The notes under the pieces were generated by a model. The model searched no databases. It saw only the letters and a program-made list of their open reading frames with translations, and was not told the origin of the DNA. This document shows positions 7,310-15,223 of a DNA stretch of 64,000 nt, piece after piece; position 1 is the first letter of the stretch; every line of letters begins with the position of its first letter. A program made the position numbers and the translations under genes. The stretch is taken from assembly GCF_002968335.2 (NCBI RefSeq), contig NZ_CP134398.1:5642001-5706000 (forward strand), read 5' to 3'. The stretch comes from Mycobacterium sp. ITM-2016-00316 (GTDB lineage Bacteria; Actinomycetota; Actinomycetes; Mycobacteriales; Mycobacteriaceae).

Positions 7310-8226
7310 TGCGCACCCGGCGGGCGTGCCTGGGCGCACTCGTCGTCGCCCTCAGCATCGCGCTGGCCTGGATGCTCGCCCGCCCCGACGATGCTCTCAT
7401 TGCGACGCTCACCCGGCTGCTCGCCGACGGTGCCGCCGTGCTGGTGCTCGGCCTCGCGGTGGTGCCGTGGCTCGACTCCGCGCGCTACCGCACCGAACTC
7501 GCCCGGCGCAGCACCGCCGTGCTGGCGGTGGCAGCCTGGGTGTGGCTGGCGGCCGAACTGATCCGGCTGGTGCGGACCGCGGCCGATACCGCCGCAGTCA
7601 CGGTGCGCGACCTCGGTGTCCGGACCGCATTCGAGTTCGCCGTGTCGACGACGGCCGGCCGGGCCGATCTGATCTGCGTGGTGGCGGCACTGCTGGTGGT
7701 CGTCGTGACCATCGCGGTACGCAACCCCGGCGGGTCCCTGGTGATCGCCGGCGTCGCCGCACTCGGTACCGCCGCGCGCACCCTGGCCGGGCATCTGTCC
7801 GAGAGCACACTCGGCGGACTGGCAGTCACGCTGCATGCCCTGGCGGCGGCACTGTGGTGCGGTGTACTCGCGGCGATAGTGCTGGTGGTGGACCACCGCG
7901 GCCAGTGGGCTCGGGTGCTGCCTCGTTTCTCGGCATTGTCGTTGTGGTCGGTGCTGGTGCTGTTGGCGGGCGGGGTGTTCAGCGCCGCGGTGGTGATCGG
8001 GACCCTGGCCGAGCTGGTCGGCACCGGATACGGCCGGCTGTTGCTGGCGAAGGTCGTCGTGACCGCAGTGTTGATGGCGCTGGCCTGGCAGAACAGGTCC
8101 CGGTGGTTACCGTCGGCACGTGGCCACCGGGCCAGCGCCGAGCGCTCGACCCGACGCGCCGATACCGAGCTCGCCTTGATGGTGGTGGCATTGACGTTGG
8201 CCGCCGCCCTGGCGGTCACGGGGTGA
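7309..8226 (+). CDS. CopD-family copper transport membrane protein
   Basis: 305 residues from ATG 7309, one base overlapping the CopC stop. About eight hydrophobic helices. The conserved His-containing helix TLHALAAALWCGVLAAIVL and the preceding AGHLSEST loop are typical of CopD (PF05425). Together with CopC it is expected to move copper into the cytosol or deliver it to cuproenzymes. In M. tuberculosis a short membrane protein (Rv3851) lies at about this place, so the CopC/CopD pair is a difference from that genome as I recall it. Confidence 0.9.
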   Translation: MRTRRACLGALVVALSIALAWMLARPDDALIATLTRLLADGAAVLVLGLAVVPWLDSARYRTELARRSTAVLAVAAWVWLAAELIRLVRTAADTAAVTVRDLGVRTAFEFAVSTTAGRADLICVVAALLVVVVTIAVRNPGGSLVIAGVAALGTAARTLAGHLSESTLGGLAVTLHALAAALWCGVLAAIVLVVDHRGQWARVLPRFSALSLWSVLVLLAGGVFSAAVVIGTLAELVGTGYGRLLLAKVVVTAVLMALAWQNRSRWLPSARGHRASAERSTRRADTELALMVVALTLAAALAVTG

Positions 8227-8291
8227 TGCCGATAGCCGGACTGGCATGATGGGTTGCACTGCGCTGGACGACACTGCAAAGGAGCAGCACC

Positions 8292-8756
8292 ATGGGCGAC
8301 GAGCAGGACCTTCCCGAACAGAAGGCCCCCGCTGAGCAGGTCCCGGCTGACCCACCTGCTGCGCCTCCGGCCGCCAAGGCTCCTGCAAAGAAGGTGCCGG
8401 CCAAAAAGGCACCCGCCGCGAAGAAGGCCGTCCCCGCCAAGAAGGCGCCGGTGAAGAAGGCCGCACCGGCCAAGAAAGCACCCGCCGCGAAGAAGGCGCC
8501 GCCTGCCAAGGCCACACCTGTCGAGCCGGCGCCAGTCGCTGCGCAGCAGGCCGAGCCGACGGCGATCACCAGGGAAGCCGCCAAAGAAGTTGCTGCACAA
8601 GCGAAATCCGCAGTGGCCGCCGCCGTACCGACACCGTCCGCGGTGCCTGCCCTCGGGCCGGAACAGTCCCGGCTGCCGCTGGTGGCCGCGATCGCCGTCG
8701 GCCTGCTCGCCGTTGTCGTGGTACTGCTGGCCCGCCGTAGTTCCGACGAGGACTGA
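8292..8756 (+). CDS. hns: Hns-like tail-anchored DNA-binding protein (Rv3852-like)
   Basis: 154 residues. The N-terminal half is built of Lys/Ala/Pro repeats of the PAKKAP type (about residues 30-75), like the histone-H1-type tail of Rv3852. After an Ala-rich helix comes a C-terminal TM segment (LPLVAAIAVGLLAVVVVLLA) with a short RRSSDED tail. Rv3852 was named Hns but is reported as membrane-associated; it binds DNA without specificity and may tie the nucleoid to the membrane. AAAGGAG (8278-8284) lies 7 nt before ATG 8292. Position between CopD and the rraA block agrees with Rv3852. Confidence 0.88.
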   Translation: MGDEQDLPEQKAPAEQVPADPPAAPPAAKAPAKKVPAKKAPAAKKAVPAKKAPVKKAAPAKKAPAAKKAPPAKATPVEPAPVAAQQAEPTAITREAAKEVAAQAKSAVAAAVPTPSAVPALGPEQSRLPLVAAIAVGLLAVVVVLLARRSSDED

Positions 8757-8760
8757 GGTT

Positions 8761-8773
8761 CCCCGCGGCGGGG
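8761..8773 (+). terminator. short GC hairpin after the hns-like gene
   Basis: CCCCG-CGG-CGGGG at 8761-8773, 4 nt after the stop, without a T-run; mycobacterial terminators often lack one. It directly precedes the MerR promoter. Confidence 0.4.
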
Positions 8774-8774
8774 C

Positions 8775-8805
8775 TTGACCCTCACGCGACGTCAGGGCCG
8801 ATAGT
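8775..8805 (+). promoter_or_regulatory. MerR-type promoter with 19-bp spacer and operator dyad
   Basis: TTGACC (8775-8780) and GATAGT (8800-8805) are 19 bp apart, the over-long spacing that MerR proteins correct by twisting DNA. The spacer region holds the dyad CCCTCACG-CGA-CGTCAGGG at 8779-8797 (7 of 8 arm positions pair). The -10 box ends 6 nt before the MerR ATG, so the transcript is probably leaderless and the gene autoregulated. Confidence 0.75.
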
Positions 8806-8811
8806 GGGTCC

Positions 8812-9567
8812 ATGGACGTGAGAACCGTCGGCAGCGTCGCCGCCCTGACCGGGCTTTCCGTACGCACCCTGCACCACTACGACCACATCGGCCTGGTGGT
8901 GCCGGGCGTGCGGACCCCGGTGGGTTACCGCGGCTACACCGATGCCGATGTCGAGCGCTTGCACCTGGTGCTGGTGTATCGCGCGGCGGGGCTACCGCTG
9001 GATGAGATCCGCGTCCTGCTCGACGACCCAGAGGTCGACGGGCTGACCCGGCTGCAGCGCCAGCACGCCCTGCTTCTCGAGCGGGCCGAAGGTCTGCAGC
9101 GCACGATCAAGGCAGTGGAGGAACTCATGGACGCGCATCGCAGCGGCATTCAGCTGACCGCCGAGGAACAGGTCGAGATCTTCGGGACCACGGCATTCGG
9201 CGAGGAGTATGCGGTCGAAGCCGAGCAGCGCTGGGGCGACACCGATGAATGGAAGCAGTCCCGGCAGCGGGTCGCCCAGCTGACGAAACAGGACTGGATC
9301 GACCTGAAGGCCGAAGGGGACGCGCTCCTGCGTGACCTGGCGGCCGCCAAGCGGGCCGGCGTGCGCCCCGGCGCACCGGAGGCCGACGCACTGGCCGCCC
9401 GGCACCGCGCGAGTATCGAGCGCTTCTACGACTGCGGCAGCGAGATGCACCGCGGACTGGTCGAGATGTACCTGGCTGATCCTCGGTTCACGGCCTACTA
9501 CGACGATGTCGAACCGGGTCTGGCGCAGTTCGTGCATGATGTGGTGCTCGCTAGCATCATGGCGTGA
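8812..9567 (+). CDS. MerR-family regulator with TipAS-like ligand domain
   Basis: 251 residues. The N-terminal winged helix (about residues 1-75; [21 protein letters not shown], with [14 protein letters not shown]) is a MerR DNA-binding domain, followed by a dimerisation helix ([20 protein letters not shown]). The C-terminal about 110 residues ([19 protein letters not shown] to the end) match the TipAS antibiotic-recognition fold. TipA-like proteins sense thiopeptides and other cyclic compounds and activate drug tolerance genes. There is no Shine-Dalgarno, and the -10 box sits 6 nt before the ATG. The stop overlaps the GTG of rraA, so this sensor controls and is coupled to rraA, an unusual pairing. 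Confidence 0.92.
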   Translation: MDVRTVGSVAALTGLSVRTLHHYDHIGLVVPGVRTPVGYRGYTDADVERLHLVLVYRAAGLPLDEIRVLLDDPEVDGLTRLQRQHALLLERAEGLQRTIKAVEELMDAHRSGIQLTAEEQVEIFGTTAFGEEYAVEAEQRWGDTDEWKQSRQRVAQLTKQDWIDLKAEGDALLRDLAAAKRAGVRPGAPEADALAARHRASIERFYDCGSEMHRGLVEMYLADPRFTAYYDDVEPGLAQFVHDVVLASIMA

Positions 9568-10049
9568 GCATCGAACCGCGCGCGACCGCTGACCTTGTCG
9601 ACGAGATCTACCCCGACGTCCGCAGCTGCGATCTGCAGTTGCGCAACTACGGGGGTGTCACGTCCTTCGCGGGCCGGATCACCACGGTGCGCTGTTTCGA
9701 GGACAACGCCCTGCTCAAGTCGATCCTGTCCACGCCGGGTGACGGCGGGGTGCTGGTGGTCGACGGTGGTGGTTCGCTGCACACCGCGCTGGTCGGTGAC
9801 ATCATCGCCGGCCTGGCCGCCGAGAACGGCTGGGCCGGGGTGATCGTGCACGGCGTGGTCCGCGATGCGGCCGCGCTGCGGACCATCGACGTGGGCATCA
9901 AGGCACTCGGCACCAATCCGCGCAAGGGCACCAAAACGGGTGCGGGAGAACGCGATATCGCGGTTTCCTTCGGGGGTGTCACGTTCGTCCCCGGTGAGGT
10001 CGCCTACAGCGACGAGGACGGGATCGTCGTCGTCGCTGCAGGCGGGTGA
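9564..10049 (+). CDS. rraA: RraA family protein (regulator of RNase E / aldolase fold)
   Basis: 161 residues, family length. Formerly called MenG in mycobacteria (Rv3853). RraA binds RNase E and lowers its activity; relatives are HMG/CHA aldolases. The fold signature [22 protein letters not shown] and [10 protein letters not shown] contains the GD and RD residues of the aldolase site. Start GTG 9564 overlaps the MerR TGA (GTGA), so translation is coupled. It converges on ethA with only 2 bp between stops. Confidence 0.95.
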   Translation: MSIEPRATADLVDEIYPDVRSCDLQLRNYGGVTSFAGRITTVRCFEDNALLKSILSTPGDGGVLVVDGGGSLHTALVGDIIAGLAAENGWAGVIVHGVVRDAAALRTIDVGIKALGTNPRKGTKTGAGERDIAVSFGGVTFVPGEVAYSDEDGIVVVAAGG

Positions 10050-10051
10050 CG

Positions 10052-11521
10052 CTAGGCCGATACGGCCGCCCGGTGCTTGGTGAAGTGCAGGGACTCCTCG
10101 TCGACCTTGCCGTGCCGGATGAGGCGCAGATCGAAGAAGTAGTTCTGCTTCAACTTCCAGGGTGCCTCCGAGCCCGACTTCGGCAGGGTATCCATGGCGC
10201 GGCGGAAGTACCCGGGCGTGAAGTCCATGAACGGCTCTTCGTCGATCGAGTCGCCCGGGTGCTGCGGTTCGACCCGGTCGAAACCGTTGGCGTCCATGTA
10301 GTTCAACACCCGGCAGATGAACTCGGAGACCAGGTCGGCCTTCAGTGTCCATGAGGCGTTGGTGTAGCCGAAGGTGATGGCCATGTTGGGCACGCCGGAC
10401 AGCATCAGGCCCTTGTAGGTCATCGACTTGGTCAGGTCGATCAGCTCGCCGTTGCGGGTCGCCGTGGCACCGCCGAACAACTGCATGTTCAAACCCGTTG
10501 CGGTGATGATGATATCGGCCTGCAACTCCTCACCGGAGGTCAGCTTGATACCGGTTTCGGTGAAGGTCTCGATGGTGTCGGTGACGACGTCGGCCTTGCC
10601 GGCCTTGATGGTCTTGAAGAAATCCCCGTTGGGCGCCAGACAGACTCGCTCATCCCACGGGTTGTAGCGCGGGCTGAAGTGCTTCTCGTAGTCGAAGCCG
10701 TCCGGCAACCGCCGGGTCGCCATGTCCTTGAGCGCCTTCTTGAACATCTTCGGGAACTTGCGCGCCAGCTGGTACTGGCCGGTGGCCATCGCGATTGCCT
10801 TCCACCGGTTGACCGCGTGGGCGATATTCTTCGGCAGGTACTTGTTGGCCTGTGCGGCAACGGGATCCACCAGCGGCAGAGAGCCGATGTAGGTCGGCGA
10901 GCGCTGCAGCATGGTGACGTGGCCCGCGCCCTCGTTGACCAGCGACGGGATCAGTGTGATCGCGGTGGCGCCGGATCCGATGACGACGATCTTCTTCCCC
11001 GTGTAGTCCAGCCCCTCGGGCCAGTGCTGGGGGTGGATGATCTGGCCCGCGAATTCCGCGGCGCCCGGGAACTCGGGCGCGTAGCCCTCGTCGTAGTTGT
11101 AGTAGCCGCTGCAGACCGACAGGAACGACGCGGTGATCTGCTTGCGCTCACCGGCATGCTCGATGTTGATGGTCCAGCGATTGTCGGCGTCCGACCAGTC
11201 CACCGAGGTGACGCGATGTCCGGTGCGGATGTGCTTGTCGATGCCGTTCTCGGCGGCGGCCTCGTTGATGTAATTCCAGATGGACGCGCCGTCGGCGATC
11301 GCCTTGGCCGAGGTCCAGGGCTTGAACCGGAATCCCAGGGTGAACATGTCGGAATCCGAGCGGATACCCGGGTATTTGAACAGGTCCCAGGTGCCGCCGA
11401 TGTTCTCGCGGCGTTCCAGGATGGCGTAGCTCTTGGTCGGGCAGCGGTCCTGCAGATGCCAGGCGGTGCTGATGCCGGAGATGCCGGCGCCGACGATCAC
11501 AACGTCGAGGTGTTCATTCAT
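10052..11521 (-). CDS. ethA: EthA, FAD/NADPH Baeyer-Villiger monooxygenase
   Basis: 489 residues, the same length as EthA of M. tuberculosis (Rv3854c). It inserts oxygen next to ketones and S-oxidises thioamides, activating the drug ethionamide. Visible motifs: FAD Rossmann GAGISG (11-16), the Baeyer-Villiger fingerprint FAGQIIHPQHW (157-167), and the NADPH Rossmann GSGATA (182-187). ATG 11521 faces ethR across 77 bp that hold a periodic operator. The physiological substrate is unknown; mycolate or lipid ketones have been proposed for the family. Confidence 0.96.
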   Translation of the reverse strand: MNEHLDVVIVGAGISGISTAWHLQDRCPTKSYAILERRENIGGTWDLFKYPGIRSDSDMFTLGFRFKPWTSAKAIADGASIWNYINEAAAENGIDKHIRTGHRVTSVDWSDADNRWTINIEHAGERKQITASFLSVCSGYYNYDEGYAPEFPGAAEFAGQIIHPQHWPEGLDYTGKKIVVIGSGATAITLIPSLVNEGAGHVTMLQRSPTYIGSLPLVDPVAAQANKYLPKNIAHAVNRWKAIAMATGQYQLARKFPKMFKKALKDMATRRLPDGFDYEKHFSPRYNPWDERVCLAPNGDFFKTIKAGKADVVTDTIETFTETGIKLTSGEELQADIIITATGLNMQLFGGATATRNGELIDLTKSMTYKGLMLSGVPNMAITFGYTNASWTLKADLVSEFICRVLNYMDANGFDRVEPQHPGDSIDEEPFMDFTPGYFRRAMDTLPKSGSEAPWKLKQNYFFDLRLIRHGKVDEESLHFTKHRAAVSA

Positions 11522-11534
11522 GGTACCGACGGTA

Positions 11535-11592
11535 TCAACATGGTGTTGAGTGAGTCAACGGTGTGTCGAGAAAGTCGACACGGTGTTAAGGT
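11535..11592. promoter_or_regulatory. EthR operator array and leaderless ethR promoter
   Basis: Six half-sites follow a 20-bp period: TCAACA 11535 and TCAACG 11555 and TCGACA 11575; TGTTGA 11544 and TGTCGA 11564 and TGTTAA 11584. They form two 17-bp dyads (TGTTGA-N5-TCAACG, TGTCGA-N5-TCGACA) flanked by single half-sites. EthR is known to bind its about 55-bp operator as a multimer of eight. The -10 box TAAGGT (11587-11592) overlaps the last half-site and ends 6 nt before the ethR GTG. Confidence 0.8.
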
Positions 11593-11598
11593 TGGGCC

Positions 11599-12231
11599 GT
11601 GACCACCGCCAGCCCGAGTCGCGGCCGCCGGGCCGCCCGCCCCTCCGGCGACGAGCGGCAGCAGGCGATCCTGGACACCGCCGCCCGGCTCATCCAGCAG
11701 CGGTCCTTCGCCGATATCTCCGTCGACGACCTGGCCAAGGGCGCCGGCATATCGCGACCGACCTTCTACTTCTACTTCGCGTCGAAGGAAGCGGTCCTGC
11801 TGTCGCTGATGGATCCACTGATCACACGGGCCGACACCGGCTTCGACAACGCGATGGACTCCATGCCCACCGAACCGCACGAGGCAATCCGGCGCGGAAT
11901 CGAGATCTTCTTCAGTTCCTTCGGGTCGCACCCCGCGACTGCGCGCGCCGGCGCCGAAGCCGTGAACAGCAGTCCCGAGTTCCGCGCCATCTGGGCGGGG
12001 CTGATGCAGAAGTGGATCGGCCTCACCGCGGCACTGATCAACGCCGAACGCCAACGGGGGGCGGCCCCGGAGACACTGCCCGCCCTCGATCTGGCCACCT
12101 CGCTGAACCTGATGAACGAGAAGATGATGATGGCGACCCTCGCCGATGACCGGCCGTCGGTCGAGCATGACCGCGTCGTGGACACGCTCACCCACATCTG
12201 GCTGACCAGCATCTACGGCAGCACGCCCTAG
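11599..12231 (+). CDS. ethR: EthR, TetR-family repressor of ethA
   Basis: 210 residues, close to the 216 of Rv3855. The TetR N-terminal helix-turn-helix is clear (ILDTAARLIQQRSFADISVDDLAKGAGISRPT, quoted in part: ISVDDLAKGAGISRPTFYFY). The C-terminal ligand domain contains the WAGLMQKWIGLTAAL region that lines the long hydrophobic pocket in EthR. Start GTG 11599, leaderless. It represses ethA and itself through the divergent operator. A dispersed 28-bp repeat follows its stop. Confidence 0.95.
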   Translation: MTTASPSRGRRAARPSGDERQQAILDTAARLIQQRSFADISVDDLAKGAGISRPTFYFYFASKEAVLLSLMDPLITRADTGFDNAMDSMPTEPHEAIRRGIEIFFSSFGSHPATARAGAEAVNSSPEFRAIWAGLMQKWIGLTAALINAERQRGAAPETLPALDLATSLNLMNEKMMMATLADDRPSVEHDRVVDTLTHIWLTSIYGSTP

Positions 12232-12237
12232 CCACGC

Positions 12238-12265
12238 CCCGGGTCGCTACGCTCCAGCCCGCCGG
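12238..12265. repeat. dispersed repeat, copy A
   Basis: The 28-mer starting CCCGGGTCGCTACGCTCCAG and ending CCCGCCGG lies between ethR and the dinB gene. It matches copy C (45656-45683) at 26 of 28 positions. See the finding on dispersed repeats. Confidence 0.6.
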
Positions 12266-12289
12266 CCGATCCCCTGTCGGACCCGGATG

Positions 12290-12303
12290 CGAACATATGT
12301 TCG
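12290..12303. promoter_or_regulatory. LexA (SOS) box overlapping the dinB start
   Basis: CGAAC-ATAT-GTTCG is a perfect palindrome and a perfect match to the core of the mycobacterial SOS box (TCGAAC-N4-GTTCGA). The central bases contain the ATG at 12297, so LexA would cover the translation start. Confidence 0.75.
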
Positions 12304-13514
12304 TGTCCGAAGGGCAGGCCAGCATCCTGCACGCCGATCTCGACTCGTTCTACGCGTCGGTCGAGCAGCGCGATGACCCCACCCTGCGCGGACTGCCGGT
12401 CATCGTCGGCGCCGGGGTGGTGCTGGCGGCCAGCTATGAGGCCAAGGCGTATGGGGTGCGGACCGCGATGGGCGGCGGCCAGGCCCGGCGGCTCTGCCCG
12501 CAGGTGATCGTCGTGCCCCCGCGGATGCACGCCTACACCGAGGCCAGCCGGGCGGTCTTCGAGGTCTTCCGCGACACCACTCCCCTGGTCGAACCGGTCT
12601 CGGTGGACGAGGCATTCCTCGATGTCGGCGGGCTGGGCCGGGTGTCGGGTAATCCGGTACAGATCGGTGCCCGACTGCGCGAACGGGTCCGGGTGGACGT
12701 CGGGCTGCCCATCACCGTCGGGATCGCCCGCACCAAGTTCCTGGCCAAGGTGGCCAGCCAGGAGGCCAAGCCCGACGGACTGCTGCTGGTACCCCCGGAC
12801 CGCGAACTGGCGTTCCTGCATCCGTTGCCGGTACGCAGGCTCTGGGGCGTCGGGGCCAAGACCGCGGAGAGGTTACGGCTGCACGGCATCCACACGGTGG
12901 CCGATGTGGCCGAGCTCAGCGAGACGACGCTGGGCGCCATGGTCGGCCCGGGCATGGGCAGGCAGCTCTTCGCGCTGGCGCACAATATCGACCGCCGCCG
13001 GGTGGTGACCGGGGTGCGCCGGCGGTCCGTCGGCGCGCAGCGTGCCCTCGGCCGCGCCGGAAACACCATGTCCGCTCATGAGATCGATGCCGTCGTGGTG
13101 AATCTCGTCGACCGCATCACCGGCCGGATGCGGGCCGCCGGACGTACCGGCCGCACCGTGGTGCTGCGGCTGCGCTTCGACGACTTTGCTCGCGCCACCC
13201 GCTCACACACCCTGCCGCGCGCCACCGCGTCGACCGAGGCCGTGCTGCGGGCCGCCCGCGACCTGGTGGCCGCCGCGGCTCCGCTGATCGCCGAGCGCGG
13301 TCTGACGCTGGTGGGCTTCGCGGTGTCCAATATCGACCGCGACGGCGCGGCCCAGCTGGAACTACCGTTCGCCCGCACGGCGGACCCGATCGCCCTGGAT
13401 GCCGCCGTCGACGAGGTCCGGCAGCGGTTCGGCAACGGCTCGGTGACCCGCGGGGTGCTGCTGGGTCGCGATCCGGGGCTGGAGATGCCGATGCTGCCCG
13501 AGTCACCGGCGTGA
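12297..13514 (+). CDS. dinB3: DNA polymerase IV, third DinB paralogue (DinB3-like)
   Basis: A Y-family polymerase for translesion synthesis. 405 residues. The palm carboxylates are intact: DLD (14-16) with Asp14, and Asp104-Glu105 in SVDEAFLD. The steric-gate region DSFYASVE follows the first motif. The C-terminus has a beta-clamp binding motif QLELPF at 353-358, so it should join the replisome. The position beside ethR matches dinB3 of M. smegmatis as I recall it. The start could be ATG 12297 or GTG 12303; both lie in or beside the SOS box and there is no Shine-Dalgarno. It converges on the PHP gene with 1 bp between stops. Confidence 0.92.
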   Translation: MFVSEGQASILHADLDSFYASVEQRDDPTLRGLPVIVGAGVVLAASYEAKAYGVRTAMGGGQARRLCPQVIVVPPRMHAYTEASRAVFEVFRDTTPLVEPVSVDEAFLDVGGLGRVSGNPVQIGARLRERVRVDVGLPITVGIARTKFLAKVASQEAKPDGLLLVPPDRELAFLHPLPVRRLWGVGAKTAERLRLHGIHTVADVAELSETTLGAMVGPGMGRQLFALAHNIDRRRVVTGVRRRSVGAQRALGRAGNTMSAHEIDAVVVNLVDRITGRMRAAGRTGRTVVLRLRFDDFARATRSHTLPRATASTEAVLRAARDLVAAAAPLIAERGLTLVGFAVSNIDRDGAAQLELPFARTADPIALDAAVDEVRQRFGNGSVTRGVLLGRDPGLEMPMLPESPA

Positions 13515-13515
13515 C

Positions 13516-14523
13516 TCAGTGCGCCCACTCCAGCAGCCGCTCCGCGGACCAGGTGTTGACGATGCGGTCCACCGGCACCCCTGCATCCAGGGCACGTTGC
13601 GCCCCGTAGCCGAGGAAGTCGAGCTGGCCCGGGGCATGCGCGTCGGTGTCGATCGAGAAGTCGCAGCCGATCTGCAGTGCCAGATCCAGTAGCCGGCTCG
13701 GCGGATCGCGCCGCTCGGGTCGCGAATTGATCTCCACCGCAACACCGTTGTCCCGGCAGGCGGTGAACACCGCCTCGGCGTCGAACGCGGACTCCGGACG
13801 GATCCCCCGGTTTCCCTCCACCAGCCGCCCGGTGCAGTGGCCGAGGACGTCGGCCTGCCCGCCGGACACCGCGCGCACCATCCGGCGGGTCATGGCCGGC
13901 GCGTCCATCTTCAGCTTGGAATGCACACTGGCCACCACGATGTCGAGCCGCTCCAGCAGTTCGGGCTCCTGGTCCAGAGTGCCGTCATCGAGGATGTCGA
14001 CTTCGATCCCGGTCAGGATCCGCATCGAAAATCGTTCGCGCAGTTCGTCTATCACGTCCAGCTGGTGGCGCAGCCGGTCCGGGGACAACCCGTTGGCCAC
14101 CGTCAACCGGGGTGAATGGTCGGTCAGCGCGCAGTATTCGTGGCCCAGTTCCTGCGCGGTGGCCATCATCTCGGCGATCGGGGCCGAGCCGTCCGACCAG
14201 TTCGAGTGCAGGTGCAGGTCACCCTTGATCGCGGCGCGGATCGCTCCTCCCCCGAGATCGGCGGCGGCCACCCGCAATTCGGCCAGGGTGTCGGGCTCGC
14301 GGCCGGCCCAGGCCTGGGCGATGACCTTCGCGGTCTTGGGCCCGATACCCGGTAGCGTCTGCCAGCTGTTGGCCTTCCCGACCTTCTCCCGGTGCTCGGG
14401 GGTCATCGCCTCCACCACGTCGGCGGCGTTGCGGTAGGCCATCACCCGGCGTGAATCCTCCCGGGCGCGGTCCTTGTAGTACGCGATGCGGCGTAGCGCG
14501 GCGATCGGGTCCACGGGGTCCAT
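13516..14523 (-). CDS. PHP-domain phosphoesterase with HhH module (Rv3856c-like, PolX-type)
   Basis: 335 residues. The N-terminal helical part carries a helix-hairpin-helix (LPGIGPKTAKVIA, about 57-69) for DNA binding. The C-terminal PHP domain begins at GDLHLHSNWSDG (101-112) and continues with ALTDHSPR, IEVDIL, ASVHSKL and IDTDAH, the scattered His/Asp metal ligands. This is the arrangement of the C-terminal half of bacterial PolX, which acts as a 3'-5' exonuclease or AP-site phosphoesterase, so a DNA repair role is likely. Being back-to-back with a translesion polymerase fits. ATG 14523. Confidence 0.9.
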   Translation of the reverse strand: MDPVDPIAALRRIAYYKDRAREDSRRVMAYRNAADVVEAMTPEHREKVGKANSWQTLPGIGPKTAKVIAQAWAGREPDTLAELRVAAADLGGGAIRAAIKGDLHLHSNWSDGSAPIAEMMATAQELGHEYCALTDHSPRLTVANGLSPDRLRHQLDVIDELRERFSMRILTGIEVDILDDGTLDQEPELLERLDIVVASVHSKLKMDAPAMTRRMVRAVSGGQADVLGHCTGRLVEGNRGIRPESAFDAEAVFTACRDNGVAVEINSRPERRDPPSRLLDLALQIGCDFSIDTDAHAPGQLDFLGYGAQRALDAGVPVDRIVNTWSAERLLEWAH

Positions 14524-14553
14524 GGGTTCAAGTGTGCCCGTGGCGCCGCCCGA

Positions 14554-15135
14554 TCACACCCCTCGCCATGCCGGGTCACGGCCGCTCAATGCCAGCGCGC
14601 GCGCAAAAGCACCGGAGTCACCGCCAACAACCACCGGCGGGCCGAACAGCCCCTCGACCGGCCCGGCGGCGGTGAACGCGGTCAGGTGCTCCAGCAACAC
14701 CCCCGCAGTGTCGTCATCCACGGTGTACGCCTGCCCGGTGGCGATCGCAACATCCCAGCCGTGCACCACCACCTCGGTCAGAGCCACCAGCCCGCACACC
14801 TCACCCGGCAGGTCGACGGCACCCACCCGGGTCATCCCCTCCCAGGCCTGCGGCGCCTGCCAGGCCTTCGCGAATGCCGCGAGGCGGGCGGGGTAGTCGT
14901 CGCGCCAGCCCTCGTCCAGCAGATAGCCGTCCGCACCGGGTGGGCTGTCGGTGAGGTCACCGAGATTCTTGGCCGCCGCGGCCCCGAAGGCCGGCGCCAG
15001 TTGTCCGATGTGCGCCAGCACCTCCCGCACGGACAGTTCCGTGCACGGCGTGGGTCCGCCCAGTTGATCGTCGCGCACTCCGCCGAGTACCGCGGCGGTG
15101 CGCGCGCTTGCCGTCGTCATAGCGATCATGGCCAT
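14554..15135 (-). CDS. TIGR03086-type DinB-fold protein, mycothiol-transferase relative
   Basis: 193 residues from ATG 15135; ATGs at 15129 and 15120 are equally plausible and no Shine-Dalgarno decides. Motifs CTELSVREVLAHI near the N-terminus, TEVVVHGWDVAIATGQ in the middle and LALSGRDPAW at the C-terminus are those of the four-helix, metal-binding maleylpyruvate isomerase-like family, many of which use mycothiol. The metal would sit on His residues of HI and VHGWD. The substrate is unknown. It is divergent from the LLM oxidoreductase at 15224. Confidence 0.85.
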   Translation of the reverse strand: MAMIAMTTASARTAAVLGGVRDDQLGGPTPCTELSVREVLAHIGQLAPAFGAAAAKNLGDLTDSPPGADGYLLDEGWRDDYPARLAAFAKAWQAPQAWEGMTRVGAVDLPGEVCGLVALTEVVVHGWDVAIATGQAYTVDDDTAGVLLEHLTAFTAAGPVEGLFGPPVVVGGDSGAFARALALSGRDPAWRGV

Positions 15136-15223
15136 ACCGACCTGCGTCGCGCGCGGAATTCATCGCGCCCGTCCCGGCGTCGAGTACAGGAATTTATCGA
15201 CCACCCGGGTTCGTTGCCCAAGT

